This document shows positions 8,507 through 16,483 of a stretch of 64,000 bases of DNA, in pieces. Positions within the stretch are counted from its first letter, which is position 1, and every line of letters starts with the position of its first letter. The stretch spans positions 28,580 to 92,579 of the forward strand of contig CADDZH010000004.1 of the NCBI GenBank assembly GCA_902812455.1, read 5' to 3'. The stretch comes from Chloroflexota bacterium (GTDB taxonomy: Bacteria > Chloroflexota > Ktedonobacteria > Ktedonobacterales > Ktedonobacteraceae). Under the pieces are notes generated by a model, which saw nothing but the letters and a program-made list of their open reading frames with translations, had not been told where the DNA came from and did no database searches. A program made the translations under genes and the position numbers.

Positions 8507-10222
8507 GTGCCGCCGGGATTGCCGGGAGATGCACCGCTGGCCACCCAGTTGGAAGCAATCGGCAAACTCATGCGCAGCCTGTTTCTGGCCCATACCTCTG
8601 CTCGCGAGGTGATTAGGCAGAGCAATGCTGAGGCTCTTGTAGGTGCTAACCCGATGCTGCTGGGCCTGCCCGTATGGCTGCAGCGGCTGGTTGATCGCAA
8701 CATTACGAGGTTGCATAGTTGGGACGACTGGCTGCGGCAGGGGCAACGGTTTGCTGAGCGCGGGCTGCTTGAGCACGGCAAGGTTGATGCGGTTCTGGCG
8801 ACCTTTACCATGACGCCTGAGCGGGACAGCCAGGTTGATTTCTCTGAGGTTTACTTTGTCGCGGCTCAGAAGTTGCTGGTGCAGGCCGGCAGCGCGGTAC
8901 ATGGGCCGCGAGATGTTTCCGGCAAAACAGTGGCAGTCGTCAAAGGCTCCACGGCGGGGAACGCTATCAGTGCGATCCTGCCGGGAGCCAGTAGCCGGGT
9001 GGTGAATAGCTATGCTGAGGCGCTGCAGGCGCTGGATAGTGGGCAGGTTGTCGCAATACTGGCTGACGATACGATCCTTCTGGGACTGATGGAGCAATAC
9101 CCAGATCGTTACCGTATGCTTGACGAACAGCTTACAAGCGAGCCATATGCTGTGGCCGTCGCAAAGGGAAACCCGCAATGGCTGGAAGCCGTAGACGGCG
9201 CGGTGCGGCGTTTCAAAAGCTCAGGCGCCTGGGCAGCCAGTTTTGCGCGGAACTTCCCCGGCCAGCCTGTCCCCGAACCGCCTGAGCTGGCTAGCCGAGC
9301 AACGCTTGCTGATATCAGTGGGATTGACCAGGCTCGAAGTACAGAGGGACAGGTGAACAGTAGGGCCCGATTTATCGCGGCCAGCTCCGATAAATCGTCC
9401 CCGGAAACGCGGCGGAAATCGATGCTGGATCGCATCAAGGAGCGGGGCTATCTTGTTGTGGCTGTGAAGGAAGACGTGCCTGGTTTTGGCTATCGCAATC
9501 CGAAGACGGGTGAATGGAGTGGGTTGGAGATCGACCTGGCGCGAGCAATTGCCCAGGATATCTTTGGTGATCCCGGCAAAGTGGTCTTTCGCCCGGTTCA
9601 AGACCGCGAGCGTTTGCCGCTGCTGCGCTCGGCTCTACGCTTCCTCGATCCCCTGCTCAAGACATACAGCGTTTTATCAACTGCCTTTATCAGCAACTGG
9701 TGGCACCTGGGCATGGCCGGCAAGCTGCCGGATTTTCTCTGCCCGCCAGAGTGCATTGGCCAGCAGGACTTTGTCGGCTTCGACTACTACTGGGGCATCA
9801 GCGCATTGCAGATTCATCGCATCCACCAGCTCCTGGATGCCGCTGCGGGCAAATTTGACCAGGCACCTGTCTGGCCGGGCGCGCTCTATGGTATGCTCAA
9901 GTATCACGCCCGGCTCTTCCCGGATAAAGAGATTCTCATTATCGAGAATGGCTGCGTGGATGAGGCGGATGGTGTAGAGCGCGCAAAGTACATCAGCCAG
10001 CATGTGCAGGAGGTTCAACGTGCCCGTCGTGATGGCGTGAATGTGATCGGATATATCTGCTGGAGCATCACTTCGAACCGCGAGTGGGGACTGAAGTTCG
10101 GCCCTGGCAGTAACTTTGGGCTGTATCATATCGAACTGGACACGGACCCTGAGCTAAAGCGCGTACCAACTGCGGCTGTAGGAGCCTACCAGAAGATCAT
10201 CGAGAGACGGGGCGTTGGGTAA
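8507..10222 (+). CDS. GH1 glycosidase remainder carrying an inserted, permuted solute-binding domain
   Basis: This is the same frame as the preceding entry, re-opening at GTG 8507 with no convincing ribosome binding site. Residues about 1-90 continue GH1 (LFLAHTSAREVIRQSN, GLPVWLQRLVDRN). Residues 91-375 are a family-3 amino-acid-type solute-binding domain in swapped order. From residue 376 GH1 resumes with ALRFLDPLLKTYSV, VGFDYYWG, LIIENGC (the nucleophile glutamate) and IGYICWSITSNREWGLKFG, the typical C-terminus. GH1 pieces summed without the insert total about 465 residues, a normal complete enzyme. There is no signal peptide, unlike free binding proteins. Whether it is expressed given the upstream TGA is unknown. 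It could be a decaying gene. Confidence 0.8.
   Translation: MPPGLPGDAPLATQLEAIGKLMRSLFLAHTSAREVIRQSNAEALVGANPMLLGLPVWLQRLVDRNITRLHSWDDWLRQGQRFAERGLLEHGKVDAVLATFTMTPERDSQVDFSEVYFVAAQKLLVQAGSAVHGPRDVSGKTVAVVKGSTAGNAISAILPGASSRVVNSYAEALQALDSGQVVAILADDTILLGLMEQYPDRYRMLDEQLTSEPYAVAVAKGNPQWLEAVDGAVRRFKSSGAWAASFARNFPGQPVPEPPELASRATLADISGIDQARSTEGQVNSRARFIAASSDKSSPETRRKSMLDRIKERGYLVVAVKEDVPGFGYRNPKTGEWSGLEIDLARAIAQDIFGDPGKVVFRPVQDRERLPLLRSALRFLDPLLKTYSVLSTAFISNWWHLGMAGKLPDFLCPPECIGQQDFVGFDYYWGISALQIHRIHQLLDAAAGKFDQAPVWPGALYGMLKYHARLFPDKEILIIENGCVDEADGVERAKYISQHVQEVQRARRDGVNVIGYICWSITSNREWGLKFGPGSNFGLYHIELDTDPELKRVPTAAVGAYQKIIERRGVG
8777..9631 (+). other. 285-codon insert: circularly permuted SBP_bac_3-type domain inside GH1
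   Basis: The insert starts with the second half of a binding protein (GKVDAVLATFTMTPER, VDFSEVYFVAAQKLLV, VSGKTVAVVKGSTAG, then a C-terminal helix region). It passes through a Ser/Arg-rich linker near 9330-9420. It ends with the first half (MLDRIKERGYLVVAVKED, FGYRNPKTGEWSGLEIDLAR, RERLPLLRS). Joining its end to its start (LLRS plus GKVD) recreates the normal family order. It is exactly 855 bp, so the GH1 frame is kept. Confidence 0.8.
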
Positions 10223-10230
10223 ACAAACCA

Positions 10231-10256
10231 GGACAGGTGCAAGCCCTGTCCCTACC
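10231..10256. repeat. REP-like hairpin (family R5)
   Basis: GGACAGG, TGCAAG, CCCTGTCC, then CTACC. It lies between the convergent GH1 and methyltransferase genes and may help end transcription. Confidence 0.6.
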
Positions 10257-10291
10257 ATACTACGGCTTCGCAGGCCGGTGCTACATGCATG

Positions 10292-11122
10292 TCAATATGC
10301 CTCAAACAGGCCTGTCTCTTTGCTGATATGAATTGCGCTCTGTGTTTGTATTTCTTGCTGTATGAATTTTCTGAATTGAGAGAGCTTGTCTTCATCGAAG
10401 TAATCAATGATGGGCGTAGAGAGTACATATGCTATGAGCGGTTCAGCTCCAGTAACTTCCAGGCCATCATGATAGCGATGTAAGGTGACATGACTGAAAT
10501 ATGGTGAAAGTTCCTCCTGTCCGTTCTCAAGCCAGAAAGAAAGCGAGCCAGGAGAAAACAGGCTCCAGGGAGTAGTAATATCAGGATCAAATCGCAGCAG
10601 TAGCTCCCTTAATTCGCGCATGTGATCCTGGCCGTTGGTGGCTGCATAAAAATGTCCTCCCTCTTTGAGCACGCGACGAATCTCGGATAGCGCCTTTGCC
10701 CTGTCCGGTATGTGGTAGAGCATATGGTTGGCGATGACGGCGTCGAAATGGTTGTCCGAAAAAGGGATGGACTGGGCGTCAATGATTGCAAAAGAGAAAT
10801 GATGCTGGCTGTCCTGGAGGTTTTTTTGCGCTTCGTGTAGCATTCCAGGTGAGAGGTCAGACAGTGTGATGTCCCAACCCCCAGGGATGCGATCCAGGTT
10901 CTTGACCCATAGCTCGCCTGGACCACAGCCGAGTTCCAGCAGCCGCGCCTGCTCAGGCATCACAAAGTGATCGAAGACCCAGCGCTGCCAGTCGTACTTA
11001 TTGGTACTGAATTGTTCATGAAGCTGGATGCGCGCCCTGAGATTCTGATCGTTCTTGTATTGTTTGGTTAAGAGGTAATCCTGGGAGGATGATAGCTGGC
11101 GATCACTCATCATAAGGATCAT
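10292..11122 (-). CDS. Class I SAM-dependent methyltransferase (Methyltransf_11 type)
   Basis: A 276-residue methyltransferase. Motif I is LLELGCGPGELW near residue 60, the acidic end of strand 2 lies in DITLSDLSPGML, motif IV is FDAVIANHMLYHI, and the post-motif is RRVLKEGGHFYAATNG. This pattern is typical of small-molecule methyltransferases (UbiE/BioC-like fold). The acceptor cannot be inferred. The gene overlaps the end of the upstream Rpn-like gene by 20 bases, which suggests a two-gene operon with translational coupling. ATG 11122 is used here. In-frame ATGs at 11113 and 11110 are nearly as plausible, and none has a strong ribosome binding site. Confidence 0.85.
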   Translation of the reverse strand: MILMMSDRQLSSSQDYLLTKQYKNDQNLRARIQLHEQFSTNKYDWQRWVFDHFVMPEQARLLELGCGPGELWVKNLDRIPGGWDITLSDLSPGMLHEAQKNLQDSQHHFSFAIIDAQSIPFSDNHFDAVIANHMLYHIPDRAKALSEIRRVLKEGGHFYAATNGQDHMRELRELLLRFDPDITTPWSLFSPGSLSFWLENGQEELSPYFSHVTLHRYHDGLEVTGAEPLIAYVLSTPIIDYFDEDKLSQFRKFIQQEIQTQSAIHISKETGLFEAY

Positions 11123-12005
11123 TCTTAATCAGGTGCATAAAGGGTTTCAAGTGCTTTTGTGCTAGCAGCTTCTCTTCTTCCGGCATTATCTCAGACTGTT
11201 GCAGCATCAGATACAGTCCCGTCAGATGCCGTCCCAACTCGATATCATCAGCCTGGAATCGTTGAGCAAGCTCCTCGATAGCCAGCCCCAACAGAGTAGC
11301 ATCTGCGTTTTTCATGGCCGGGAGCAAAAAGTAGGTGGAGATGGCACGCATATTCAGAAATTCACGGGCATCTTTCTCCCAGAGGGGGAGCACTTTGAAA
11401 TTGAACTCGAGTATGACTTGCCCCTGAAACGTGTCTCGTATAGGAGCAGGTACAGCCTGCGGGAACTGGCAGAGCACAAGTGGGTAGAGATAGTATCCTC
11501 TATTCAGCAGTGTGCCTTCGTGTGCATGCTCTTCTTCAACCTCAGTATCATCATCCTCTTGTTCAATAACATCGTCCTCATCCTCAGCATCGTCGTCCTC
11601 TTGCTCTGCGTCCTCTGGTATATACTTGATTACGCTTGCACAATTGCTCACAAGACGCCGGGGGAGCATGTCGTCTTCGCGTTCTGTCTGGAACTCAATA
11701 AGCAGGTAGGTTGGCTTATCAGTTTCTGGTACCTGGACGCGATAGGCGCGTTCAAAGTTACCAGAGTGCTCTATCCATTCAGTCTTGTATACTTTTAACA
11801 GCTCAGCTTCTGGTGCAATCAGCTTCACAAGCCCCTTCGACAGTTCATCTGGAGGGCCTTCAATTTCGGTTGATTTAAGCTCTGGCAGTTCGAAAATGAG
11901 CACCTGTTCAACCCGGAACCCAGGCAGTAATAGGGGAATGATCTCTGTTGCCTGCTCATGAAAGAGATTTTTGAGGATATGCTTATAAGGCCGTTTGCTG
12001 ATCAT
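11103..12005 (-). CDS. Rpn-like (PD-(D/E)XK transposase-related) putative nuclease with acidic insert
   Basis: A 300-residue protein beginning RPYKHILKNLFHE. Residues 100-125 read PTYLLIEFQTEREDDMLPRR, which matches the E-x-Q strand of Rpn/YhgA-type PD-(D/E)XK nucleases (usual form: LLIEFQS...RL). An uninterrupted acidic tract of about 30 residues (near 130-162, mostly Asp and Glu) follows the core strand, and helical sequence resumes after it. The full catalytic set was not traced. AAAGGAG lies about 11 bases before ATG 12005. Family members are host-encoded nuclease/transposase relatives that promote recombination. Here it precedes a methyltransferase with which it overlaps, an unusual partner. 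Function is inferred from the motif only. Confidence 0.6.
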   Translation of the reverse strand: MISKRPYKHILKNLFHEQATEIIPLLLPGFRVEQVLIFELPELKSTEIEGPPDELSKGLVKLIAPEAELLKVYKTEWIEHSGNFERAYRVQVPETDKPTYLLIEFQTEREDDMLPRRLVSNCASVIKYIPEDAEQEDDDAEDEDDVIEQEDDDTEVEEEHAHEGTLLNRGYYLYPLVLCQFPQAVPAPIRDTFQGQVILEFNFKVLPLWEKDAREFLNMRAISTYFLLPAMKNADATLLGLAIEELAQRFQADDIELGRHLTGLYLMLQQSEIMPEEEKLLAQKHLKPFMHLIKNDPYDE

Positions 12006-12175
12006 CTGAAGTATCGCTCCTTTCTAGATGCCTGTTATTTTGCCGCTAAGCATATCATAGAGCTAGTGTGCTTGCAAACGAGGATTACTGTTTGCTGCAT
12101 GTAACATTTTGTGTCCATGCAATGATTATCTTGTAGGAATGTGCTTCATTATACTGGCAGGGAGGTAGGGCGAAT

Positions 12176-12808
12176 GTGACCACCGAACCGAAAAGGATGC
12201 CGGGCAACGCGCAGAGCGGCTTTGAAGGAGACCTTCGCCAGTTTTTGCAAGAGAACACGCCTCTATTGCTTAGTATTATCCGCTCCTATGTGGTACGGGC
12301 GGGGCTTGCTCACGGCAATACTGTGCAGTTTGTAGCCGTCGATATCTTGCAAGACGCAGTGCTTGAGGCGCTGGCGCACGCGGATCGCCTCGATGCGGGG
12401 CTACAGCCGAAGGCCTGGTTTCTCGCTATTGCGGCGAATATTCTCAAGCGGAAAAGAGCAGAAGTGGCAAGACGGCAGCAGCGGGAAATTCTTGTAAGCG
12501 ATATTTCCAATCATGGGGAAGAAATTGACGAGGGCGATTTCTTTGATCAGATTGTTTCCCATGTACAGCCAGGGCCGGAACAGGCAATAGAAGGCGATGA
12601 GCAAGTTGTCGAGATGCTATCGCTTGTTTCTCCAGGCGACCAGGAGGTGTTGCGTCTAGCTCTGCTGAACGATCTTGATACAAGTATGCTGGCGAGGATA
12701 CTGGGCGTGACGCCAGGGACAGCGCGGGTACGGCTGCATCGTGCGCTCACCCGGCTGCGAGCGGCATGGGGTGCCAGCAGGAGGAAGGAGAGTGACGCGG
12801 ATGGATAA
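12176..12808 (+). CDS. ECF-type RNA polymerase sigma factor
   Basis: 210 residues. The region-2 helix set is VDILQDAVLEALAHADRLD followed by PKAWFLAIAANILKRKR. A variable acidic linker of about 45 residues comes next. Region 4 is DTSMLARILGVTPGTARVRL then HRALTRLRAAW, a classic helix-turn-helix for -35 recognition. It starts with GTG 12176, supported by GGGAGG (12161-12166). The stop overlaps the start of the following membrane propeller gene by 8 bases, the usual arrangement for an ECF sigma factor and its membrane-bound regulator. It probably directs transcription in response to a signal sensed by that protein. Autoregulation is likely but no clear ECF promoter was identified. Confidence 0.88.
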   Translation: MTTEPKRMPGNAQSGFEGDLRQFLQENTPLLLSIIRSYVVRAGLAHGNTVQFVAVDILQDAVLEALAHADRLDAGLQPKAWFLAIAANILKRKRAEVARRQQREILVSDISNHGEEIDEGDFFDQIVSHVQPGPEQAIEGDEQVVEMLSLVSPGDQEVLRLALLNDLDTSMLARILGVTPGTARVRLHRALTRLRAAWGASRRKESDADG

Positions 12809-14396
12809 GCAAGCTGAAGTTCGACAACAACGACTCATGCGCGAGAAGAGAGTGCATCGCTATCTATCGGCATTAGAGCGTGGCGATATGGATACAATTA
12901 TCTCTGTCTTACATGAGGCCGAGCGCGATCCTGTGCTCGAGCAGATGATTGTGGAGGCGCATGAGGCTTATCAGGACGAGGATCATAGTGCTATTCAACC
13001 GGCTGAGGCAGCACAGGCGCGCGATAAAGTGCTGCGTCTTGTGGACTTACAAGAAGCGTTTGAGCAAGATGAGATAGGCACTATACCATCTGGCCCTCTG
13101 GCTCGTAAGCGCCGTTACCGTTTTCTTTTCCAGACTATTGCGGCTGTCCTGATTGTGGGTATTCTGATCGGCAGTGCCTATTTGCTCTTTGCAAGACATA
13201 ATACACAGGTCGGAAGCTTTATCCCCCCCAGCGGCACCTGGAAGATTGTTGCCGGCGAAAATCCTGGGATAGTTCAGAATAGCCTTAATGCGGTAGCAGC
13301 AATCTCTGCAAACGATGCCTGGGCGGTGGGCTACTATTCTGCCAGCCATAATGAAGGTCAGGGAGAAAAAACGCTGATTGAGCACTGGAATGGCTCCTCA
13401 TGGAGCGTCGTCAAGAGTCCCAATGCGGCATTGGATAGCAGTGTGCTTACGGGTATTGCTGCTCTTGCATCCAATAATGTCTGGGCTGTCGGGTACGCTG
13501 CTAGCAACAGCAATAAGAGCAATACCAGTGTGAGCCAAACGCTCATCGAGCACTGGAACGGCTTCTCCTGGATGATTATCAACAGCCCTGACCCCGGTCC
13601 TCAGAGCCAGCTTTACGCTGTAGCTGCTCTTGCAGAGGAGAATATCTGGGCCGTTGGCAGCTACGGCGGAAATCCAGCGCAAACACTGGTCGAGCACTGG
13701 AACGGCAGTTCCTGGACAGTGGTTCCAAGCCCTAACCCTGGTAGAGGAGATAATTTTCTTGATAGTGTAGCTGCCCTCTCAGCTAATGATATCTGGGCTG
13801 CCGGAAGCTCTTCTAATGGTAGAACTGTTCTCGGAAATCAGGAGACATTAGTTGAGCACTGGAATGGCAAGGCCTGGTCAGTGGTTCAGAGTCCCAATCC
13901 TGGAATGGAAGGGAACTTTTTTTCCGGCATAGCCGCTATTGCTACAAACGACGTATGGGCAGTTGGTGGCTCAAATGCCAGTTCTCAGGAGCCGGAAACG
14001 CTTATTGAACATTGGGATGGTATCGCCTGGAGCGTCGTTAAAAGTCCCAATCCAGGTATAGGTGGCAATGTATTAAATGCGGTTACTGCTGTCTCAGCCG
14101 ATAATGTATGGGCTGCTGGATATTCACCCCGTAGCAATTTCCCAGGACAAGAGTCAATAACGCTGGTCGAGCACTGGAACGGTAGTGCCTGGAGTGCCGT
14201 CAAAAGCCCAAACTCTGGATCAGATAACAACTATCTTTTTGGAATAGCACAGGTGCCATCCTCTGGCAGAATCTGGGCAGTAGGGAGTGTAGCAGTTTAT
14301 GGCCCATCGATCCCTGTATCGTCTCCCAATGCGACACGGACTACCTATGTCTCGACCGTTACCTTTCATGTGATTATCGAGTCGTGCTGTTCTTGA
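12801..14396 (+). CDS. Membrane-anchored seven-bladed propeller protein, putative anti-sigma/sensor partner
   Basis: 531 residues from ATG 12801, chosen because AGGAGGAAGGAGAG sits just upstream. The cytoplasmic N-terminus (1-105) is helical (RVHRYLSALERGDMDTIISV) and lacks the HxxxCxxC zinc motif of classic anti-sigma domains. One transmembrane helix follows (about 112-134, IAAVLIVGILIGSAYLLFA). Outside is a repeat region with six copies of TL[IV]EHWNG-x-x-W-[ST]-x-[VI]-x-SPN, each followed by an ISANDxWAVG-like strand. The first and last copies are half blades that could close a seven-blade ring. Overlap with the sigma gene suggests it sequesters or releases that factor. This is inference from gene order. 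Confidence 0.75.
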   Translation: MDKQAEVRQQRLMREKRVHRYLSALERGDMDTIISVLHEAERDPVLEQMIVEAHEAYQDEDHSAIQPAEAAQARDKVLRLVDLQEAFEQDEIGTIPSGPLARKRRYRFLFQTIAAVLIVGILIGSAYLLFARHNTQVGSFIPPSGTWKIVAGENPGIVQNSLNAVAAISANDAWAVGYYSASHNEGQGEKTLIEHWNGSSWSVVKSPNAALDSSVLTGIAALASNNVWAVGYAASNSNKSNTSVSQTLIEHWNGFSWMIINSPDPGPQSQLYAVAALAEENIWAVGSYGGNPAQTLVEHWNGSSWTVVPSPNPGRGDNFLDSVAALSANDIWAAGSSSNGRTVLGNQETLVEHWNGKAWSVVQSPNPGMEGNFFSGIAAIATNDVWAVGGSNASSQEPETLIEHWDGIAWSVVKSPNPGIGGNVLNAVTAVSADNVWAAGYSPRSNFPGQESITLVEHWNGSAWSAVKSPNSGSDNNYLFGIAQVPSSGRIWAVGSVAVYGPSIPVSSPNATRTTYVSTVTFHVIIESCCS

Positions 14397-14420
14397 TAGG
14401 AGGGGGAGCTGCTTTCCTAT
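14397..14420. terminator. Possible bidirectional terminator between convergent genes
   Basis: ATAGGAG...TTTCCTAT (about 14395-14418) can pair across the 24-base gap between the propeller gene and the VOC gene, with T-rich sequence after it. The stem is short and imperfect. Confidence 0.3.
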
Positions 14421-15326
14421 TTATATTCCTTCATATGCTTTCTGTAAGGTGGCAATATCAAATTTCTTCATCGGCAAGAACGCCTGCGTTAGGCGATCAA
14501 TCTGCTCACGAGTGCCGTTTTTCATCATCTCGCCAATCTCAGTTGGCCAGATCTGCCAGGAAAGACCAAACTTGTCTTTCAGCCAGCCGCATTGTTCCGC
14601 TTGTGGATCAGCAGAGAGCTTCTCCCAGTAGTAATCTATTTCTGCTTGCGTTTCGCAGGGCACAAGAAAAGAGATGGCTTCATTGAACGCAAAATGATGT
14701 TCATGCGCACTGTCCATAGCGGCAAGCCAGGTTCCCAGGAGAGAGAAGTCGGCGAACATAATCGTTCCTTCCTGATCCGGCTCCATGCCCTGAGGGTAAC
14801 GAGCCGTCATTCCTCGCCTGGAATCCTTGAATACCGCACAATAAAAATCAATCGCTTCCTCAGCACGGCCAGCGTTTTTCCCTGTAAACATCAGCGACGG
14901 AATGATGAAGGGCCGCTCTTCGCCCGCGGGATTGGTGAGCATGAGCTGCCAGGAAAGTCCATATCTGTCTTGTATCCAACCATATCGTTCGCTGAACGGG
15001 TAGGCATCAAGAGGCATAAGAGCTGTACCGCCTTCCGACAACTGCTCCCATAGCCGATCTAAATGCACTCGCGCGTTGTTGTCTTTTGCTGGGTCAAAGT
15101 TGAGGAGAAATGAAACTGAAGGATTGAATGTGAAAAGCGGCCCGGCGCTAATGGCCATGAACGGCTGTCCGGCCAGCTCAAACGAAACAAGATCACAATC
15201 TCCTGAGGGAGTATCGTGCAGCGTAGTGATATTCATCACTTGTGAATCCGGCAGTAAAGACGTGTAAAACTCGGCAGCCTCTTTCGCTTCTTTGTCAAAC
15301 CATAAATGCGGTGTGATTTTTGGCAT
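14421..15326 (-). CDS. Tandem VOC-fold (PhnB-like/3-demethylubiquinone-9 methyltransferase-like) protein
   Basis: 301 residues from ATG 15326 (MPKITPHLWFDKEAKEAAEF), with AAAGGA upstream. An earlier in-frame start exists but lacks support. It contains two consecutive PhnB-like VOC units: one at residues 1-135 (HLWFDKEAKEAAEFYTSLLP ... YGWIQDRYGLSWQLML) and a second at about 140-290 (SLMFTGKNAGRAEEAIDFYC ... CGWLKDKFGLSWQIWP). Each ends with the diagnostic WxxDxxGLSWQ. Despite the Pfam-style methyltransferase name, this group lacks SAM-binding motifs and resembles glyoxalase/bleomycin-resistance folds. The function is unknown and may be small-molecule binding or modification. It stands alone, convergent with the propeller gene. 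Confidence 0.85.
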   Translation of the reverse strand: MPKITPHLWFDKEAKEAAEFYTSLLPDSQVMNITTLHDTPSGDCDLVSFELAGQPFMAISAGPLFTFNPSVSFLLNFDPAKDNNARVHLDRLWEQLSEGGTALMPLDAYPFSERYGWIQDRYGLSWQLMLTNPAGEERPFIIPSLMFTGKNAGRAEEAIDFYCAVFKDSRRGMTARYPQGMEPDQEGTIMFADFSLLGTWLAAMDSAHEHHFAFNEAISFLVPCETQAEIDYYWEKLSADPQAEQCGWLKDKFGLSWQIWPTEIGEMMKNGTREQIDRLTQAFLPMKKFDIATLQKAYEGI

Positions 15327-15502
15327 TCTGTTGGTCCTTTCTTTGCCATCTGGGTCCGTACCTTTCCTGCTTATTCCTCTGTCTATTTTATCAGGTATGG
15401 GGCAGAGTAACAATTGTCTGCTTATTAGAAGTAGGTGATGTTTGACATGAATGGGAGCAGACCGAGACTACGTGTAAGCGCGTATGATGGTGTATTATCC
15501 CA

Positions 15503-16222
15503 TTAACGCGCTCTAGCAATCCATTGCGGCAGCGCATCAACTAGCTTCCTCAAGACCTGCGTTGTGCCGTCCACGAAAAGCTCGTAGTTGCTGTATGCTT
15601 CGCCGCGTTCGTGGCTTACCAGGTCGGAGACGCCGCGCAGGATGAGGCAGCGGGTCTTGTTGCGAGCGGCGACCCAGGCAATCGCTCCCGATTCCCAGTC
15701 TCCGGCGACGGCCCCATATGTTGCTTTCAGGTGCGCAATCTCGTCGATGACGAGGTCGCGGTCGGCGGAGACGAGCAGGGCGCGGTGCACCTTGTGTGGG
15801 TAGTTCTCACTATCGCCGAGCCAGGAGAGGTCAAGCTCAGTAGAATAGTGGGCGATAGCTGCTGCACCATCCGTCATCTGTTCGATGATGTCGTAGACAA
15901 TCGTGCGCTCGACCAGGATGATCGTGCCTTTCTCGATCTCACCCTCAAAGCCGCCGCAGGTACCGAGGTTGACCAGCAGTTCAGGAGACCAGCGATCTAT
16001 CACGTATTGGGCTGAGGCGGCTGCAGCGATCTTGCCCCAGCCGCCATGGAAGAAGATGATCGATTCTTCCGTGTTTCCTATAGCCATATGGGCTACAAAC
16101 CATGCGCCGAGTGGTGATGCCTGCGGCTCGATGCCGGGGTAGAAGGAGCGAATCACGTTCCACTCGGCGTTGGCAGAGATGATAACGATAACTTTATGTT
16201 GATGAGAAGCTGGTTTAGGCAT
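15503..16222 (-). CDS. Nucleoside phosphorylase superfamily protein (MTA/SAH nucleosidase-like)
   Basis: 239 residues with the PNP/UDP-phosphorylase fold. The N-terminal strand is KVIVIISANAEWNVI, the nucleoside-binding core is HGGWGKIAAAASAQYVIDRW and LVNLGTCGGF, and GDWESGAIAWVAARNKTRCL corresponds to the E-x-A-A/G-x-A motif that binds ribose. LRGVSDL carries the Asp that protonates the base. Such enzymes split methylthioadenosine, S-adenosylhomocysteine or other nucleosides. MTAN is the nearest guess, but specificity is not fixed by the motifs. The start at 16222 has no strong ribosome binding site. Repeats R1 and R4 lie upstream. Confidence 0.82.
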   Translation of the reverse strand: MPKPASHQHKVIVIISANAEWNVIRSFYPGIEPQASPLGAWFVAHMAIGNTEESIIFFHGGWGKIAAAASAQYVIDRWSPELLVNLGTCGGFEGEIEKGTIILVERTIVYDIIEQMTDGAAAIAHYSTELDLSWLGDSENYPHKVHRALLVSADRDLVIDEIAHLKATYGAVAGDWESGAIAWVAARNKTRCLILRGVSDLVSHERGEAYSNYELFVDGTTQVLRKLVDALPQWIARAR

Positions 16223-16283
16223 GGCATTATGAAAGATATGGCTCGTCTGATAATGATGTTTAACAACTAAGACCGCTGATGCT

Positions 16284-16349
16284 TGTCATCCTGAGCGAAG
16301 GATCTCTCTTGATGGGCATCGGATGTTTCGCTTCGCTCAACATGACATA
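16284..16349. repeat. Interspersed repeat family R1, copy 4
   Basis: TGTCATCCTGAGCGAAGGAT ... GCTTCGCTCAACATGACATA, a short near-palindromic copy. Confidence 0.75.
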
Positions 16350-16420
16350 ATGGGGGCTTTTGTCTTCCCATGATGCAGGCACTCTCGGTTTGATTACCGA
16401 TTTTGATCGGTAAATTTCAT

Positions 16421-16456
16421 AATCGGCGCTGGGCGCGATAAATCGGGCCCCTACGG
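16421..16456. repeat. Interspersed repeat family R4, short copy
   Basis: AATCGGCGCTGGGCGCGATA followed by AATCGGGCCCCTACGG, at the 3' end of the quinone reductase gene. Confidence 0.6.
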
Positions 16457-16483
16457 CGGGTCTAGGGGTCATGGATAGGTATT

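Noticed and set aside
8204..9178. 324-codon minus-strand frame
   Set aside because: Antisense to the GH1/SBP gene, which carries the family motifs. The translated sequence is low in plausible protein features.
13202..14330. Regular repeats in the propeller gene as a possible CRISPR array
   Set aside because: The periodicity is coding, about 150 bases per blade with divergent codons. There are no identical direct repeats with unique spacers and no cas genes.
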